Positions 6,570-13,707 are shown, counted from the stretch's first letter. The stretch is 35,754 bases of DNA from JAJRZX01 sp964472295 (GCA_964472295.1 CAYYJQ010000019.1:1-35754); one strand, 5' to 3'. The notes: generated by a model not told the origin, from the letters alone. Numbers and translations are program-made.

Positions 6570-9035
6570 TTACGCTTCTTCCTCTTCTTCGTCCGGGTCT
6601 TTTCGCTCGGCTATAAGGGCGATGTCCGCCACCTTCTCGCCCTCTTCAATGTCCATGAGGCGCACGCCCTGCGTGCTCCGTCCTATTATGGAGACGCCCC
6701 CTGTTCCAATTCTTATAATCTTGCCCTTTGTAGTGGTTATCATCACCTCGTCAGCGTCCGTGACCTTGAGGATGCCGGCCACAGGGCCGTTCTTCTCCGT
6801 TACCTTCAAGTTGATGATGCCGCTTCCGCCCCGCTTCTGGGGCCTGTACTCGGAAAAGCGCGTCCTCTTGCCATAGCCGTGCTCCGTGACCGTAAGGACG
6901 CAGGAAGACGCGTCGGCCACCTCCATGGAGATGACGCGATCGCCGGGGCCGAGCTTTACGGCGCGAACGCCCCTTGCCTGGCGACCCATCTCGCGCACGT
7001 CCTTTTCGCTGAAGTGTATGGCCTTTCCAAGGCGCGTTCCAAGGAACAAGGCGCGCGTGCCGTCTGTAAGGCGCGCGGCAATGAGTTTGTCGCCCTCGTC
7101 AAGGCTCAGCGCTATGAGGCCGCCTGAGCGGATATGAGAGAAACTCATGAGGTCAGTCTTTTTTATTACGCCGCCCTCGCTGGCCATTACTATGTAGTGC
7201 CCCTCCTCGAATTCCTTTACAGGAAGAAAGGCCGTTATCTTCTCGCCCTGTGAGACGTTTAGGATATTCACAATGGCCTTTCCGCGGGCCGCGGGCCCGC
7301 CCTGTGGTATGTCGTAGACCTTGAGCGAATAGGCCTTGCCGCGGTCCGTAAAGAAGAGGATGTTGCTGTGCGTGGAGGCGATGAAGAGGTTCTCGACAAA
7401 GTCCTCGTCCTTTGGAGTCATGCCGCGCTTTCCCTTGCCGCCCCTTCTCTGAATCCTGAAGAGGCTCGTGGGGGTGCGTTTTATGTACCCGCGCCTGGAG
7501 ATGGCAACCACCATGTCTTCCTGGGCGATGATGTCTTCCATGGAAATCTCGCCCTGGTCTTCTATAATCTCTGTCCTGCGCTCATCGCCGTAGCGGTCCT
7601 TGAGTTCCCGGAACTCATTGATGATTATCTTCTCAAGGAGGGCCTCGCTTGCCAGTATCTCCTCGAGGGACTTTATGAGTTTCATTATATTCCTGTACTC
7701 TTCTATTATCTTGTCGCGCTCAAGGGCCGTGAGCCTCTGGAGTTTCATGTCCAGTATGGCCTGGGCCTGAATCTGCGTAAGGCCGAACTGTTCCATTAGC
7801 CCTCTGCGCGCCTCCTGCGGCGACTTCGAGGCCCTGATGAGTTTTATCACGGCGTCAAGGTTGTCGATGGCAATCTTCAGGCCTTCCAGGACATGGGCCC
7901 TGGCACGGGCCTTCTTGAGGTCAAAGATGGTCCTGCGCGCAACGACCTCTTTTCGTGAGCGGAGAAATTCCTTCAAGAGGGCAAGGAGGTTAAGGACACG
8001 GGGCTGGCCGTTTACGATGGCGAGGTTTATGATGCCAAAGGAGGTCTTCATCTGGGTATGAAGATAGAGGTTGTTAAGGACCACCTCGGCCACTTCGTCG
8101 CGCTTGAGTTCTATTACAACGCGCATACCCTCGCGGTCGGATTCATCGCGGATGTCCGAGATGCCCGTTATCTTCTTATCCTTTACAAGACGCGCGATAG
8201 ACTCTATGAGCCGCGCCTTGTTCACCATGTAAGGTAGTTCGGTGATGATAATGGCCTGTTTGTTTGTCCGCGGGTGCTTCTCCGTAAAGGCCCTGGCGCG
8301 TATGTGTATGACGCCCCGGCCCGTGGTATAGGCCTCGCGTATGCCCGAAAGGCCGTATATTATTCCGCCTGTGGGGAAATCCGGGCCAGGAACAAAGGGC
8401 AGGACTTCTTCAATGCCTGCAGTGGGGTTTTCAAGGACAAAGACAAGGGCGTCGATTATCTCGGCAAGGTTATGAGGGGGCATGTTAGTCGCCATGCCAA
8501 CGGCAATGCCGGAAGACCCGTTTACAAGGAGATTGGGCACAACAGAGGGAAGCACAACAGGCTCGACGAGAGACTCGTCGTAGTTGGGCAGAAAGTCAAC
8601 GGTCTCCTTCTCGATGTCTCGAAGGAGTTCACCCGCGAAACGCGCCATGCGGACCTCGGTGTAACGCATGGCCGCCGGTGGGTCGCCGTCAATGGAGCCG
8701 AAGTTTCCCTGACCATCAACAAGGGGGTAACGGAGCGAAAAGTCCTGGACCATGCGCGTAATGGCGTCGTAGACCGCGGCGTCGCCGTGTGGGTGAAACT
8801 TACCTATGACATCACCGACAACGCGGGCCGATTTTTTGTATGGCTTGTTCCACTCAACGCCCATCTCGTGCATGGCAAAGAGTATGCGGCGGTGAACGGG
8901 CTTAAGGCCGTCGCGCACATCTGGAAGAGCCCTGCCCACGATGACGGACATGGCATAGTCCAGGTACGACTTCTTCATCTCCTCTTCAATGTATACCGGG
9001 ACCTGCTCCCTTGCTACACTGCTACCTGTCTCCAA
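6570..9035 (-). CDS. gyrA: DNA gyrase subunit A
   Basis: GyrA is the DNA-cleaving subunit of gyrase; with GyrB it introduces negative supercoils using ATP. At 821 residues the protein has the breakage-reunion domain with the quinolone-determining segment HPHGDAAVYD (81-90) and catalytic Tyr125 in AAMRYTEVR. A C-terminal beta-pinwheel domain follows, with the GyrA box QRRGGKGKRG near residue 535; the box distinguishes it from ParC. An acidic tail (DPDEEEEEA) ends the protein. Position 86, equivalent to E. coli Ser83, is Ala. The start is TTG at 9035, supported by AAGGAGG about 6 nt upstream; the next Met is residue 20. It appears to be transcribed alone, with hairpin repeats on both sides. No gyrB is in the window. 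Confidence 0.97.
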   Translation of the reverse strand: METGSSVAREQVPVYIEEEMKKSYLDYAMSVIVGRALPDVRDGLKPVHRRILFAMHEMGVEWNKPYKKSARVVGDVIGKFHPHGDAAVYDAITRMVQDFSLRYPLVDGQGNFGSIDGDPPAAMRYTEVRMARFAGELLRDIEKETVDFLPNYDESLVEPVVLPSVVPNLLVNGSSGIAVGMATNMPPHNLAEIIDALVFVLENPTAGIEEVLPFVPGPDFPTGGIIYGLSGIREAYTTGRGVIHIRARAFTEKHPRTNKQAIIITELPYMVNKARLIESIARLVKDKKITGISDIRDESDREGMRVVIELKRDEVAEVVLNNLYLHTQMKTSFGIINLAIVNGQPRVLNLLALLKEFLRSRKEVVARRTIFDLKKARARAHVLEGLKIAIDNLDAVIKLIRASKSPQEARRGLMEQFGLTQIQAQAILDMKLQRLTALERDKIIEEYRNIMKLIKSLEEILASEALLEKIIINEFRELKDRYGDERRTEIIEDQGEISMEDIIAQEDMVVAISRRGYIKRTPTSLFRIQRRGGKGKRGMTPKDEDFVENLFIASTHSNILFFTDRGKAYSLKVYDIPQGGPAARGKAIVNILNVSQGEKITAFLPVKEFEEGHYIVMASEGGVIKKTDLMSFSHIRSGGLIALSLDEGDKLIAARLTDGTRALFLGTRLGKAIHFSEKDVREMGRQARGVRAVKLGPGDRVISMEVADASSCVLTVTEHGYGKRTRFSEYRPQKRGGSGIINLKVTEKNGPVAGILKVTDADEVMITTTKGKIIRIGTGGVSIIGRSTQGVRLMDIEEGEKVADIALIAERKDPDEEEEEA

Positions 9036-9072
9036 AACTTCCTCCTTCTGAAACTACAAGAATTCCTTCCCG

Positions 9073-9092
9073 CTTTCTTTTAAAAAAGAAAG
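9073..9092. repeat. Palindromic AT-rich hairpin repeat, copy E
   Basis: CTTTCTTTT (9073-9081) pairs with AAAAGAAAG (9084-9092) around a two-base AA loop. It lies in the presumed gyrA leader or promoter and is followed by five T on the plus strand. Confidence 0.8.
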
Positions 9093-9200
9093 TTTTTCGG
9101 TCGGGCGGCGGTCTCCCAATGGCCTTAAGGTTTCATGGACGGGCCTGATGCTTGTCTCGATTTTCTTAATTTTTCCGGCGGGCAGAGTCTACCTGCTACT

Positions 9201-9243
9201 GGTTTTCTTTGCCCCGCTTTCTTTTTTCCAAAAGAAAGCGGGA
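9201..9243 (+). repeat. Box-plus-hairpin repeat unit, copy F
   Basis: A complete unit: the GGTTTTCTTTG box, then CCCGCTTTCTTTT (9213-9225) pairing over 13 bp with its exact reverse complement (9230-9242), loop TTCC. The outer stem is CCCGC/GCGGG, whereas its tandem neighbour has CTTAC/GTAAG, so the stem has changed in a compensated way. Confidence 0.9.
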
Positions 9244-9285
9244 GGTTTTCTTTGTCTTACTTTCTTTTTTCTAAAAGAAAGTAAG
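9244..9285 (+). repeat. Box-plus-hairpin repeat unit, copy G, overlapping the ilvE stop
   Basis: The GGTTTTCTTTG box (9244-9254) is followed by CTTACTTTCTTTT (9256-9268) and its exact reverse complement (9273-9285), loop TTCT. The right arm supplies the ilvE stop codon and its last codons on the minus strand. It is directly tandem with copy F. Confidence 0.9.
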
Positions 9286-10182
9286 CCAGTCCTTATATTC
9301 CCTTGCCTCGCCTTTTACGGCCCGGAAGAATACGTCCTGTATTTGTTTTGTCACGGGTCCGGGTTTTCCATCTCCGATGAGGCGGTCGTCGGCCTCGCGT
9401 ATGGGCGTAACCTCGGCGGCCGTGCCTGTAAAGAATGCCTCGTCGGCGGTGTAGAGTTCATCGCGCGTAAAGCGTTCTTCCTTTATGGTGATGCCGAGGT
9501 CTGTTGCTATTTTTATGACCGAGCCTCGCGTAATGCCCTTAAGTATGGACGTAAGGGGCGTGGTCTTGAGGACGCCGTCTTTTACGATGAAGACATTCTC
9601 GCCGCTCCCCTCGGAGACATAGCCCTCGGTGTCGAGCATAATGGCCTCGTCATAACCCGCGGATACGGCCTCGCGTTTCGAGAGTATGGAGTTGACGTAG
9701 TTGCCCGCGACCTTGGCCTTGCTCATGGAAGAGTTGACGTGGTGGCGTATGAAGGAAGAGACCTTTATGCGTATGCCCTTCAAAAGGCCCTCTTCGCCAA
9801 GGTATGCCCCCCAGTCCCAGGCCGCTATGGCCACTCTTACGGGGTTGTCGCCGGGAAAGAGTCCCATGCCGCCCGCGCCGATATAGGCGATGGGCCGGAT
9901 ATAACCCTGTGTGAGGCTGTTGGCGCGGAGGGTCTCGATAATGGCGCTGTTTACCTCGTCCTTTGAGAAGGGTATCTTCATTAGCGTGATATGGGCGGAG
10001 TCGAAGAGCCGGTCCGTATGGTCCTTGAGACGGAATATGGCGCCGCCCTTGTCCGTGTTATAGGCGCGTATTCCCTCGAAGACGGCAAGGCCGTAGTGGA
10101 GCGAGTGCGTGAGTATGTGGACCTTTGCCTCAGGGCCGTTTTTTAACTCGCCGTCCATCCAGATTTTTTCACATTCAATCAT
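9271..10182 (-). CDS. ilvE: Branched-chain amino acid aminotransferase
   Basis: This class IV PLP aminotransferase catalyses the last step of valine, leucine and isoleucine synthesis with glutamate as amino donor. The N-terminal LHYGLAVFEGIRAY, the central VAGNYVNSILSKREAVSAGYDEAIMLD with the PLP Lys region, and VSEGSGENVFIVKDG are characteristic. TPLTSILKGITR and FFTGTAAEVTPI complete the cofactor site. At 303 residues it is the usual length. D-amino acid aminotransferase and aminodeoxychorismate lyase belong to the same fold class but match less well. ATG at 10182 has GGGAGA upstream. The final residues WLTFF and the stop are encoded inside the right arm of a hairpin repeat. It lies 63 bp downstream of the bactofilin gene and could be cotranscribed with it. 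Confidence 0.95.
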   Translation of the reverse strand: MIECEKIWMDGELKNGPEAKVHILTHSLHYGLAVFEGIRAYNTDKGGAIFRLKDHTDRLFDSAHITLMKIPFSKDEVNSAIIETLRANSLTQGYIRPIAYIGAGGMGLFPGDNPVRVAIAAWDWGAYLGEEGLLKGIRIKVSSFIRHHVNSSMSKAKVAGNYVNSILSKREAVSAGYDEAIMLDTEGYVSEGSGENVFIVKDGVLKTTPLTSILKGITRGSVIKIATDLGITIKEERFTRDELYTADEAFFTGTAAEVTPIREADDRLIGDGKPGPVTKQIQDVFFRAVKGEAREYKDWLTFF

Positions 10183-10245
10183 CTAAAGAATCTCCCGGGT
10201 TTTTTATCCCATTCCCCTGCCCCGCGGCCTGGGGTGGGGTCTCTC

Positions 10246-10662
10246 TCATCCTGATTGCCTCATGAGGTTACGGAAGGTGTCCTTCACCACCTCGCCCCCC
10301 CCTGCCTTGCCGCCCTTCAGCATGACGCATTTACCGTCAAAGGCCGTGCCCTCGCCTATGATAAGCGTGGGGGTCTTTATGTCGCCGTTAAGGCGTGCCG
10401 GGCTCTGGAGTTCCACCCGCTCCGTGGCGTCAACCGTGCCCTTGACCTCGCCGTTGATGAGGGCTATGGCCACCTTTACGTTGCCCTCCACAAAGCCGCT
10501 CTCGCCCACGACGAGGGTCCCAGGCGATGAAATATCACCCTTGAAACTCCCGTCAATGCGCACGGTCTTCTCGAAGGAGAGTTTGCCCTCTACCTTCATG
10601 CCCTTGCCGATGAAGCCGGTAATATCAAAGTCGTCGCTACCCTTTTCGCCTTTTTTGAACAT
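10246..10662 (-). CDS. Bactofilin (polymer-forming cytoskeletal protein)
   Basis: Bactofilins are small beta-helical proteins that polymerise without nucleotide into filaments and act as scaffolds for cell shape, polarity or chromosome segregation. The 138-residue protein has a polar N-terminus (FKKGEKGSDDFD), a central bactofilin core starting at ITGFIGKGMKVEGKLSF with repeated short beta-strands (VRIDGSFKGDI, GTLVVGESGFVEGNV, ALINGEVKGTV), and a short C-terminal tail. GAGGTAGG precedes the ATG. It follows parB by about 200 bp on the same strand. In Myxococcus xanthus bactofilins physically organise the ParABS system, so this neighbourhood may be functional rather than accidental. Confidence 0.93.
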   Translation of the reverse strand: MFKKGEKGSDDFDITGFIGKGMKVEGKLSFEKTVRIDGSFKGDISSPGTLVVGESGFVEGNVKVAIALINGEVKGTVDATERVELQSPARLNGDIKTPTLIIGEGTAFDGKCVMLKGGKAGGGEVVKDTFRNLMRQSG

Positions 10663-10811
10663 GGGGCCTACCTCGTTTTTTGACAGGTATTGGTTTTCTT
10701 AGACGCGGGCTCTTCCTGGTAAAATGTTTCCATTGAGTCTCATGCACCAAAAATTCAAAGGGAGATGGATGGTCGAACAAAAAATTTTCTTTTTTGTTCT
10801 TTATGTCCTTT

Positions 10812-10828
10812 GGCGGGCAGTGCCCGCC
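10812..10828. repeat. GC-rich mini-hairpin, copy 1
   Basis: GGCGGGC (10812-10818) and GCCCGCC (10822-10828) pair around AGT, downstream of parB in transcription order. Similar short hairpins occur at 12643, 12693 and 32647, and each lies in a gap with AT-rich repeat material, suggesting a second component of a composite repeat. Confidence 0.75.
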
Positions 10829-10865
10829 CATACCCCTTCTTTTTGCCTTTCCGTCCTTTTTTCTC

Positions 10866-11759
10866 TCAGTCTTTTATGGAGCGAAGGAGTTCTATTATCC
10901 GTTCCCTCTCCTCTGCCGAGTAGTAGAGTATCTCAATGCTTCCCCTGTTGTTTCTGTCCCTTACGTGTGTCTTTGTGGCGAATATTTCTCTAAGTTCGTC
11001 TTCAAGGGCAATGATGGCCGGGTCCGCAGGGGGCTTGCTTTTTGAGTCCTTCTTGCCCTCTTTACTGCCAGCGCCGCGGCTCACTGCGCGCTCGGCCTCG
11101 CGAACGGAGAGTCCCTTTGAGATGATCTCACGAAGCAGGTTGATGCGGGCCTGTGTTGTTTCGAGGGAGAGGAGCGCGCGTGCGTGCCCCATGGTGACGC
11201 TGCCCTCACGCAGGGCCTCTTTTACCTCTTCCGGGAGGCCCAGGAGCCTGAGGTAGTTGGCAACCGTTGCCCGGCCCTTGCCGACGCGCCTTGCTACTTC
11301 TTCCTGCGAGAGCCCGAAGCCCATGAGGTGACGGTATGCCTCGGCCTCTTCCATGGAGTTGAGGTCCTCGCGCTGGATGTTCTCGATAATGGCGAGTTCA
11401 AGGCCCTCTTCTTCCGTGGCCTCTACCACGACAACGGGTACAGTATTGATGCCAGCCATCTTCGCCGCCCGCCAGCGCCGCTCTCCGGCTATTATCTCGA
11501 ACCCGCCCGAGGCCCTCTCTTGCCTTATGATGAGCGGCTCTATTACGCCTTTTTCCCGGATAGAGGCCGCAAGGTCTCGAAGGGCGCCCTCGTCAAAGTT
11601 TCTACGTGGCTGGGCCGCGTTGGGCCTTATGCGGCTTACGGGGCAGTGGAAGAATTGCCTGTCTTCACCGCCATCTTCCGGCGCCCTGCTTGCGCCCTGT
11701 CTTGCCGTGCCTATGAGCGCGCCGAGCCCTCTACCGAGAACCCTCTTTTTGTCGGTCAT
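10866..11759 (-). CDS. parB: Chromosome-partitioning protein ParB
   Basis: ParB binds parS, spreads along DNA as a CTP-dependent clamp and, with ParA, segregates the chromosome; it also loads SMC. The 297-residue protein has the short N-terminal region containing RVLGRGLGALIG. The N-terminal domain follows, with PRRNFDEGALRDLAASIREKG and GERRWRAAKMAG (the GERRxRA nucleotide motif). The helix-turn-helix region around LSQEEVARRVGKGRATVANYLRLL comes next, and a C-terminal dimerisation domain ends in GSIEILYYSAEERERIIELL. It begins 24 bp after parA on the same strand. Its presumed targets, two perfect parS sites, lie at 13004-13019 and 15623-15638 within the same operon. Confidence 0.97.
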   Translation of the reverse strand: MTDKKRVLGRGLGALIGTARQGASRAPEDGGEDRQFFHCPVSRIRPNAAQPRRNFDEGALRDLAASIREKGVIEPLIIRQERASGGFEIIAGERRWRAAKMAGINTVPVVVVEATEEEGLELAIIENIQREDLNSMEEAEAYRHLMGFGLSQEEVARRVGKGRATVANYLRLLGLPEEVKEALREGSVTMGHARALLSLETTQARINLLREIISKGLSVREAERAVSRGAGSKEGKKDSKSKPPADPAIIALEDELREIFATKTHVRDRNNRGSIEILYYSAEERERIIELLRSIKD

Positions 11760-11783
11760 TGCAGTCTCTGTAAGTAGTTGTTT

Positions 11784-12575
11784 TTATTGAATATTTATGG
11801 CGTAATCAGCCCCGCCCGTGTCCCTGCTGAATAGTTCCCTCGCCAGTTCAAGGTAGCACTGCGCCCCCCTTGACTGCACGTCATAGAGGAGCACGGGTTT
11901 GCCAAAGGACGGACTCTCGCTTATGCGCACGTTCCTTGGAATTACCGTGCTGAAGGCCTTGCCGCTGAAGTGGGAGCGCACCTCGTCCATTACCTGGTGC
12001 GCGAGCCTGTTACGGGAATCAAACATGGTAAGGAGCACGCCCTCTATCTCCAGCGCGGGATTGAGTTCAGCCTTTATGAGGTCAATGGTACTGAGTATCT
12101 GGGTTATGCCCTCAAGGGAGTAATACTCGCACTGCATGGGTATTATCACGGCGTCCGAGGCCACGAGGGCGTTCACTGTAAGGAGGCTCAGCGAGGGCGG
12201 GCAATCTATGAAAATATAGTCAAAATCCGTGGTTATGCCCTGAAGGGCCTCCTTGAGGGCAAACTCCCTTGACGGAGCGTCAACAAGTTCCACCTCCGCG
12301 CCTATAAGGTCTATGCTCGATGGCACGGCCTTAAGGTGCTCAAGGGCGGTATCCCTTACGAGCGAGCCAAGAGGCTCCTCTTTGATAAGGGCCCGGTATA
12401 TGCCGGCACGGGTGTTCTTTTCAAGGCCCAGGCCGCTCGTGGCATTGCCCTGAGGGTCAAGGTCCAGTAAAAGTACCCTTAACTCGGCCACGGCAAGAGA
12501 GGCCGCAAGGTTCACGGCAGTAGTGGTCTTTCCTACCCCGCCCTTCTGGTTGGCTATGGCAATTATCCTGCTCAT
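11784..12575 (-). CDS. parA: Chromosome-partitioning ATPase ParA (Soj)
   Basis: ParA is a deviant Walker ATPase that binds nucleoid DNA when ATP-bound and is released by ParB, generating directed movement of parS regions. The deviant Walker A box KGGVGKTT lies at residues 11-18, Walker A' at LLLDLDPQGN, and Walker B in YIFIDCPPSLSLL. At 263 residues it is the chromosomal, Soj-like length without the N-terminal DNA-binding domain of plasmid ParA. The ATG at 12575 is certain because the family N-terminus begins at SRIIAIANQKGG, but no Shine-Dalgarno sequence precedes it: the leader directly upstream is pyrimidine-rich. A 454-bp repeat-rich gap separates it from rsmG. Confidence 0.97.
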   Translation of the reverse strand: MSRIIAIANQKGGVGKTTTAVNLAASLAVAELRVLLLDLDPQGNATSGLGLEKNTRAGIYRALIKEEPLGSLVRDTALEHLKAVPSSIDLIGAEVELVDAPSREFALKEALQGITTDFDYIFIDCPPSLSLLTVNALVASDAVIIPMQCEYYSLEGITQILSTIDLIKAELNPALEIEGVLLTMFDSRNRLAHQVMDEVRSHFSGKAFSTVIPRNVRISESPSFGKPVLLYDVQSRGAQCYLELARELFSRDTGGADYAINIQ

Positions 12576-12642
12576 AAGAGAAGAGATTCTATCATAAGGC
12601 AGAAAAGAAAAAAAGATAAAATGTAAAGACCAGGGGTGTGAA

Positions 12643-12657
12643 GCGGGCTCTGCCCGC
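12643..12657. repeat. GC-rich mini-hairpin, copy 2
   Basis: GCGGGC (12643-12648) pairs with GCCCGC (12652-12657) around TCT, 68 bp upstream of the parA start. Confidence 0.65.
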
Positions 12658-12692
12658 GAAAAGAAGAAAAGAGATGAGGGGAGGGAAAGGTG

Positions 12693-12709
12693 GGCGGGCT
12701 TCGCCCGCC
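12693..12709. repeat. GC-rich mini-hairpin, copy 3
   Basis: GGCGGGC (12693-12699) pairs with GCCCGCC (12703-12709) around TTC, 16 bp before the AT-rich hairpin at 12725. Confidence 0.7.
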
Positions 12710-12724
12710 AAAAGAAAAAATTTC

Positions 12725-12753
12725 CTTACTTTCTTTTGGAAAAAATAAGGTAA
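12725..12753 (-). repeat. Palindromic hairpin repeat, copy H (decayed)
   Basis: The left arm CTTACTTTCTTTT is intact, but the right arm reads AAAAAATAAGGTAAG, so inner pairing is imperfect while the outer CTTAC/GTAAG pairs survive. A CAAAGAAAACC box follows. Confidence 0.7.
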
Positions 12754-12767
12754 GACAAAGAAAACCT

Positions 12768-12797
12768 CCCGCTTTCTTTTAGAAAAAAGAAAGCGGG
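12768..12797 (-). repeat. Palindromic hairpin repeat, copy I
   Basis: CCCGCTTTCTTTT (12768-12780) pairs over 13 bp with its exact reverse complement (12785-12797) around AGAA, followed by a CAAAGAAAACC box. It is in tandem with copy H, and a half copy carrying only the right arm and box lies at about 12885-12907. Confidence 0.88.
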
Positions 12798-12975
12798 GCA
12801 AAGAAAACCAATTTTTTAAACAGACTTGGTTGGGTAGGGCATCAGCGAAGCCCGACAAATAGGAAGGCACTGCCCGCCAAAAAAGAAAGTAAGACAAAGA
12901 AAACCAATTGGGGACGAGTTTAATGCCATTTTATAGAGCCCTGCGCACCACCTGACTCTCTTTGGAACAAGAATG

Positions 12976-12996
12976 CCAGCGGCCAAAGGCCGCTGG
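12976..12996. other. GC-rich hairpin beside parS
   Basis: CCAGCGGCC (12976-12984) pairs perfectly with GGCCGCTGG (12988-12996) around AAA, 7 bp from parS. On the minus strand only a weakly T-rich stretch follows it, so it is at best a weak terminator for mnmG-rsmG. Confidence 0.6.
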
Positions 12997-13003
12997 ATAA
13001 AAA

Positions 13004-13019
13004 TGTTCCACGTGGAACA
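13004..13019. promoter_or_regulatory. parS site 1 (ParB-binding)
   Basis: TGTTCCACGTGGAACA is a perfect 16-bp palindrome identical to the widely conserved bacterial parS consensus, extended by one pair to ATGTTCCACGTGGAACAT. It lies 10 bp beyond the rsmG stop and about 430 bp upstream of parA, inside the operon encoding its own ligand ParB. Confidence 0.96.
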
Positions 13020-13029
13020 TGGGGGGGGG

Positions 13030-13707
13030 TCAGGTCTTCTTGAATATAATAAAAAACCCCTCGCGTTCGTCAAAGGGGAGCGCCATGCGCTCGATACGCG
13101 GCCCCTCAAGGCCCTCGGGTTCAAGCCCTTCTGCCTCTTCGAGCCCCCTTGGTCCCTTCATGGCTATTATAAAGCCGCCTTGGCGTGCGTAAGGCGTTGC
13201 AAGGGGAAGAAAGGCCGAAAGGGCTGAGAAGGCCCGCGAGGTAACGCAATCAAAGGCATTGGCAAGGTCAGGTGAAAGGGCCTCGGCGCGGCTGTGAATG
13301 GCCGAGATGCCCTCTCCAAGCCCAAGGGCCCGCAGGACGTGACGGAGAAAAAAAACGCGCTTTTCGCGCGAATCAAGGAGAATAATGTCAAGGGTAGGGT
13401 CCGCTATCTTGAGCGCAAGGCCGGGAAAACCCGCGCCAGAGCCCATGTCAAGGACCTTCCGGCATTTTAGTTCGCTAAGGATGGGGAGAAGAGAGAGGCT
13501 GTCAAGAAAGTGCCTTCTTATAATATCCTCCTCAGTGGCCGGGCCAGTAAGGTTTACCTTCGTCCCCCAGCGCATGAGTTCCTGAAGATAAGCCATGAAC
13601 CTTTTAATGGCAGGGCCGTCGAGTTTGACGCCAAGAGTCAACGCGCCCTCGCGGAGTTCCCCTTCGAGGTCTGATTGAGAGACCGCTTTTCCTCCCTTTA
13701 GAGCCAT
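13030..13707 (-). CDS. rsmG: 16S rRNA (guanine527-N7) methyltransferase RsmG
   Basis: RsmG (GidB) methylates N7 of G527 in 16S rRNA using S-adenosylmethionine; loss gives low-level streptomycin resistance in other bacteria. The SAM-binding motif VLDMGSGAGFPGLALKIA sits near residue 85. The upstream LMRWGTKVNLTG and RHFLDSLSLLP and the downstream LDSREKRVFFLRHV and VTSRAFSAL are family hallmarks. The 225-residue length is typical. Its ATG overlaps the last base of the mnmG stop (TGATG), indicating coupling. mnmG-rsmG-parA-parB is a classic origin-proximal arrangement. Confidence 0.96.
   Translation of the reverse strand: MALKGGKAVSQSDLEGELREGALTLGVKLDGPAIKRFMAYLQELMRWGTKVNLTGPATEEDIIRRHFLDSLSLLPILSELKCRKVLDMGSGAGFPGLALKIADPTLDIILLDSREKRVFFLRHVLRALGLGEGISAIHSRAEALSPDLANAFDCVTSRAFSALSAFLPLATPYARQGGFIIAMKGPRGLEEAEGLEPEGLEGPRIERMALPFDEREGFFIIFKKT

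Larger units (their letters stand above)
9036..9270. other. Intergenic gap between ilvE and gyrA with repeat cluster
   Basis: The gap of 235 bp carries no gene. Hairpin copy E sits 38 bp upstream of the gyrA start. Two tandem repeat units (9201-9243 and 9244-9285, each a GGTTTTCTTTG box plus hairpin) abut the ilvE stop codon. A degenerate GC-rich element (GGCGGGCAG...CTGCTAC) lies at about 9177-9200. No clear gyrA promoter could be picked out. Confidence 0.55.
12576..13029. other. Repeat-rich gap between rsmG and parA
   Basis: This is the longest gap and holds no credible gene. In order it contains GC mini-hairpins at 12643-12657 and 12693-12709, hairpin repeats at 12725-12753 (decayed) and 12768-12797 (perfect), and a half copy at about 12885-12907. 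A 9-bp perfect GC hairpin follows at 12976-12996, then parS at 13004-13019. The repeat units are in reverse orientation, with CAAAGAAAACC boxes following each hairpin. parA must be expressed either through this region from mnmG or from a promoter inside it that I could not identify. Confidence 0.65.

Noticed and set aside
8274..9083. 269-codon plus-strand frame opposite gyrA
   Set aside because: It is fully antisense to an unambiguous gyrase gene and shows no domain features.
12592..12897. 101-codon minus-strand frame between rsmG and parA
   Set aside because: It consists of translated repeat elements with no family resemblance.
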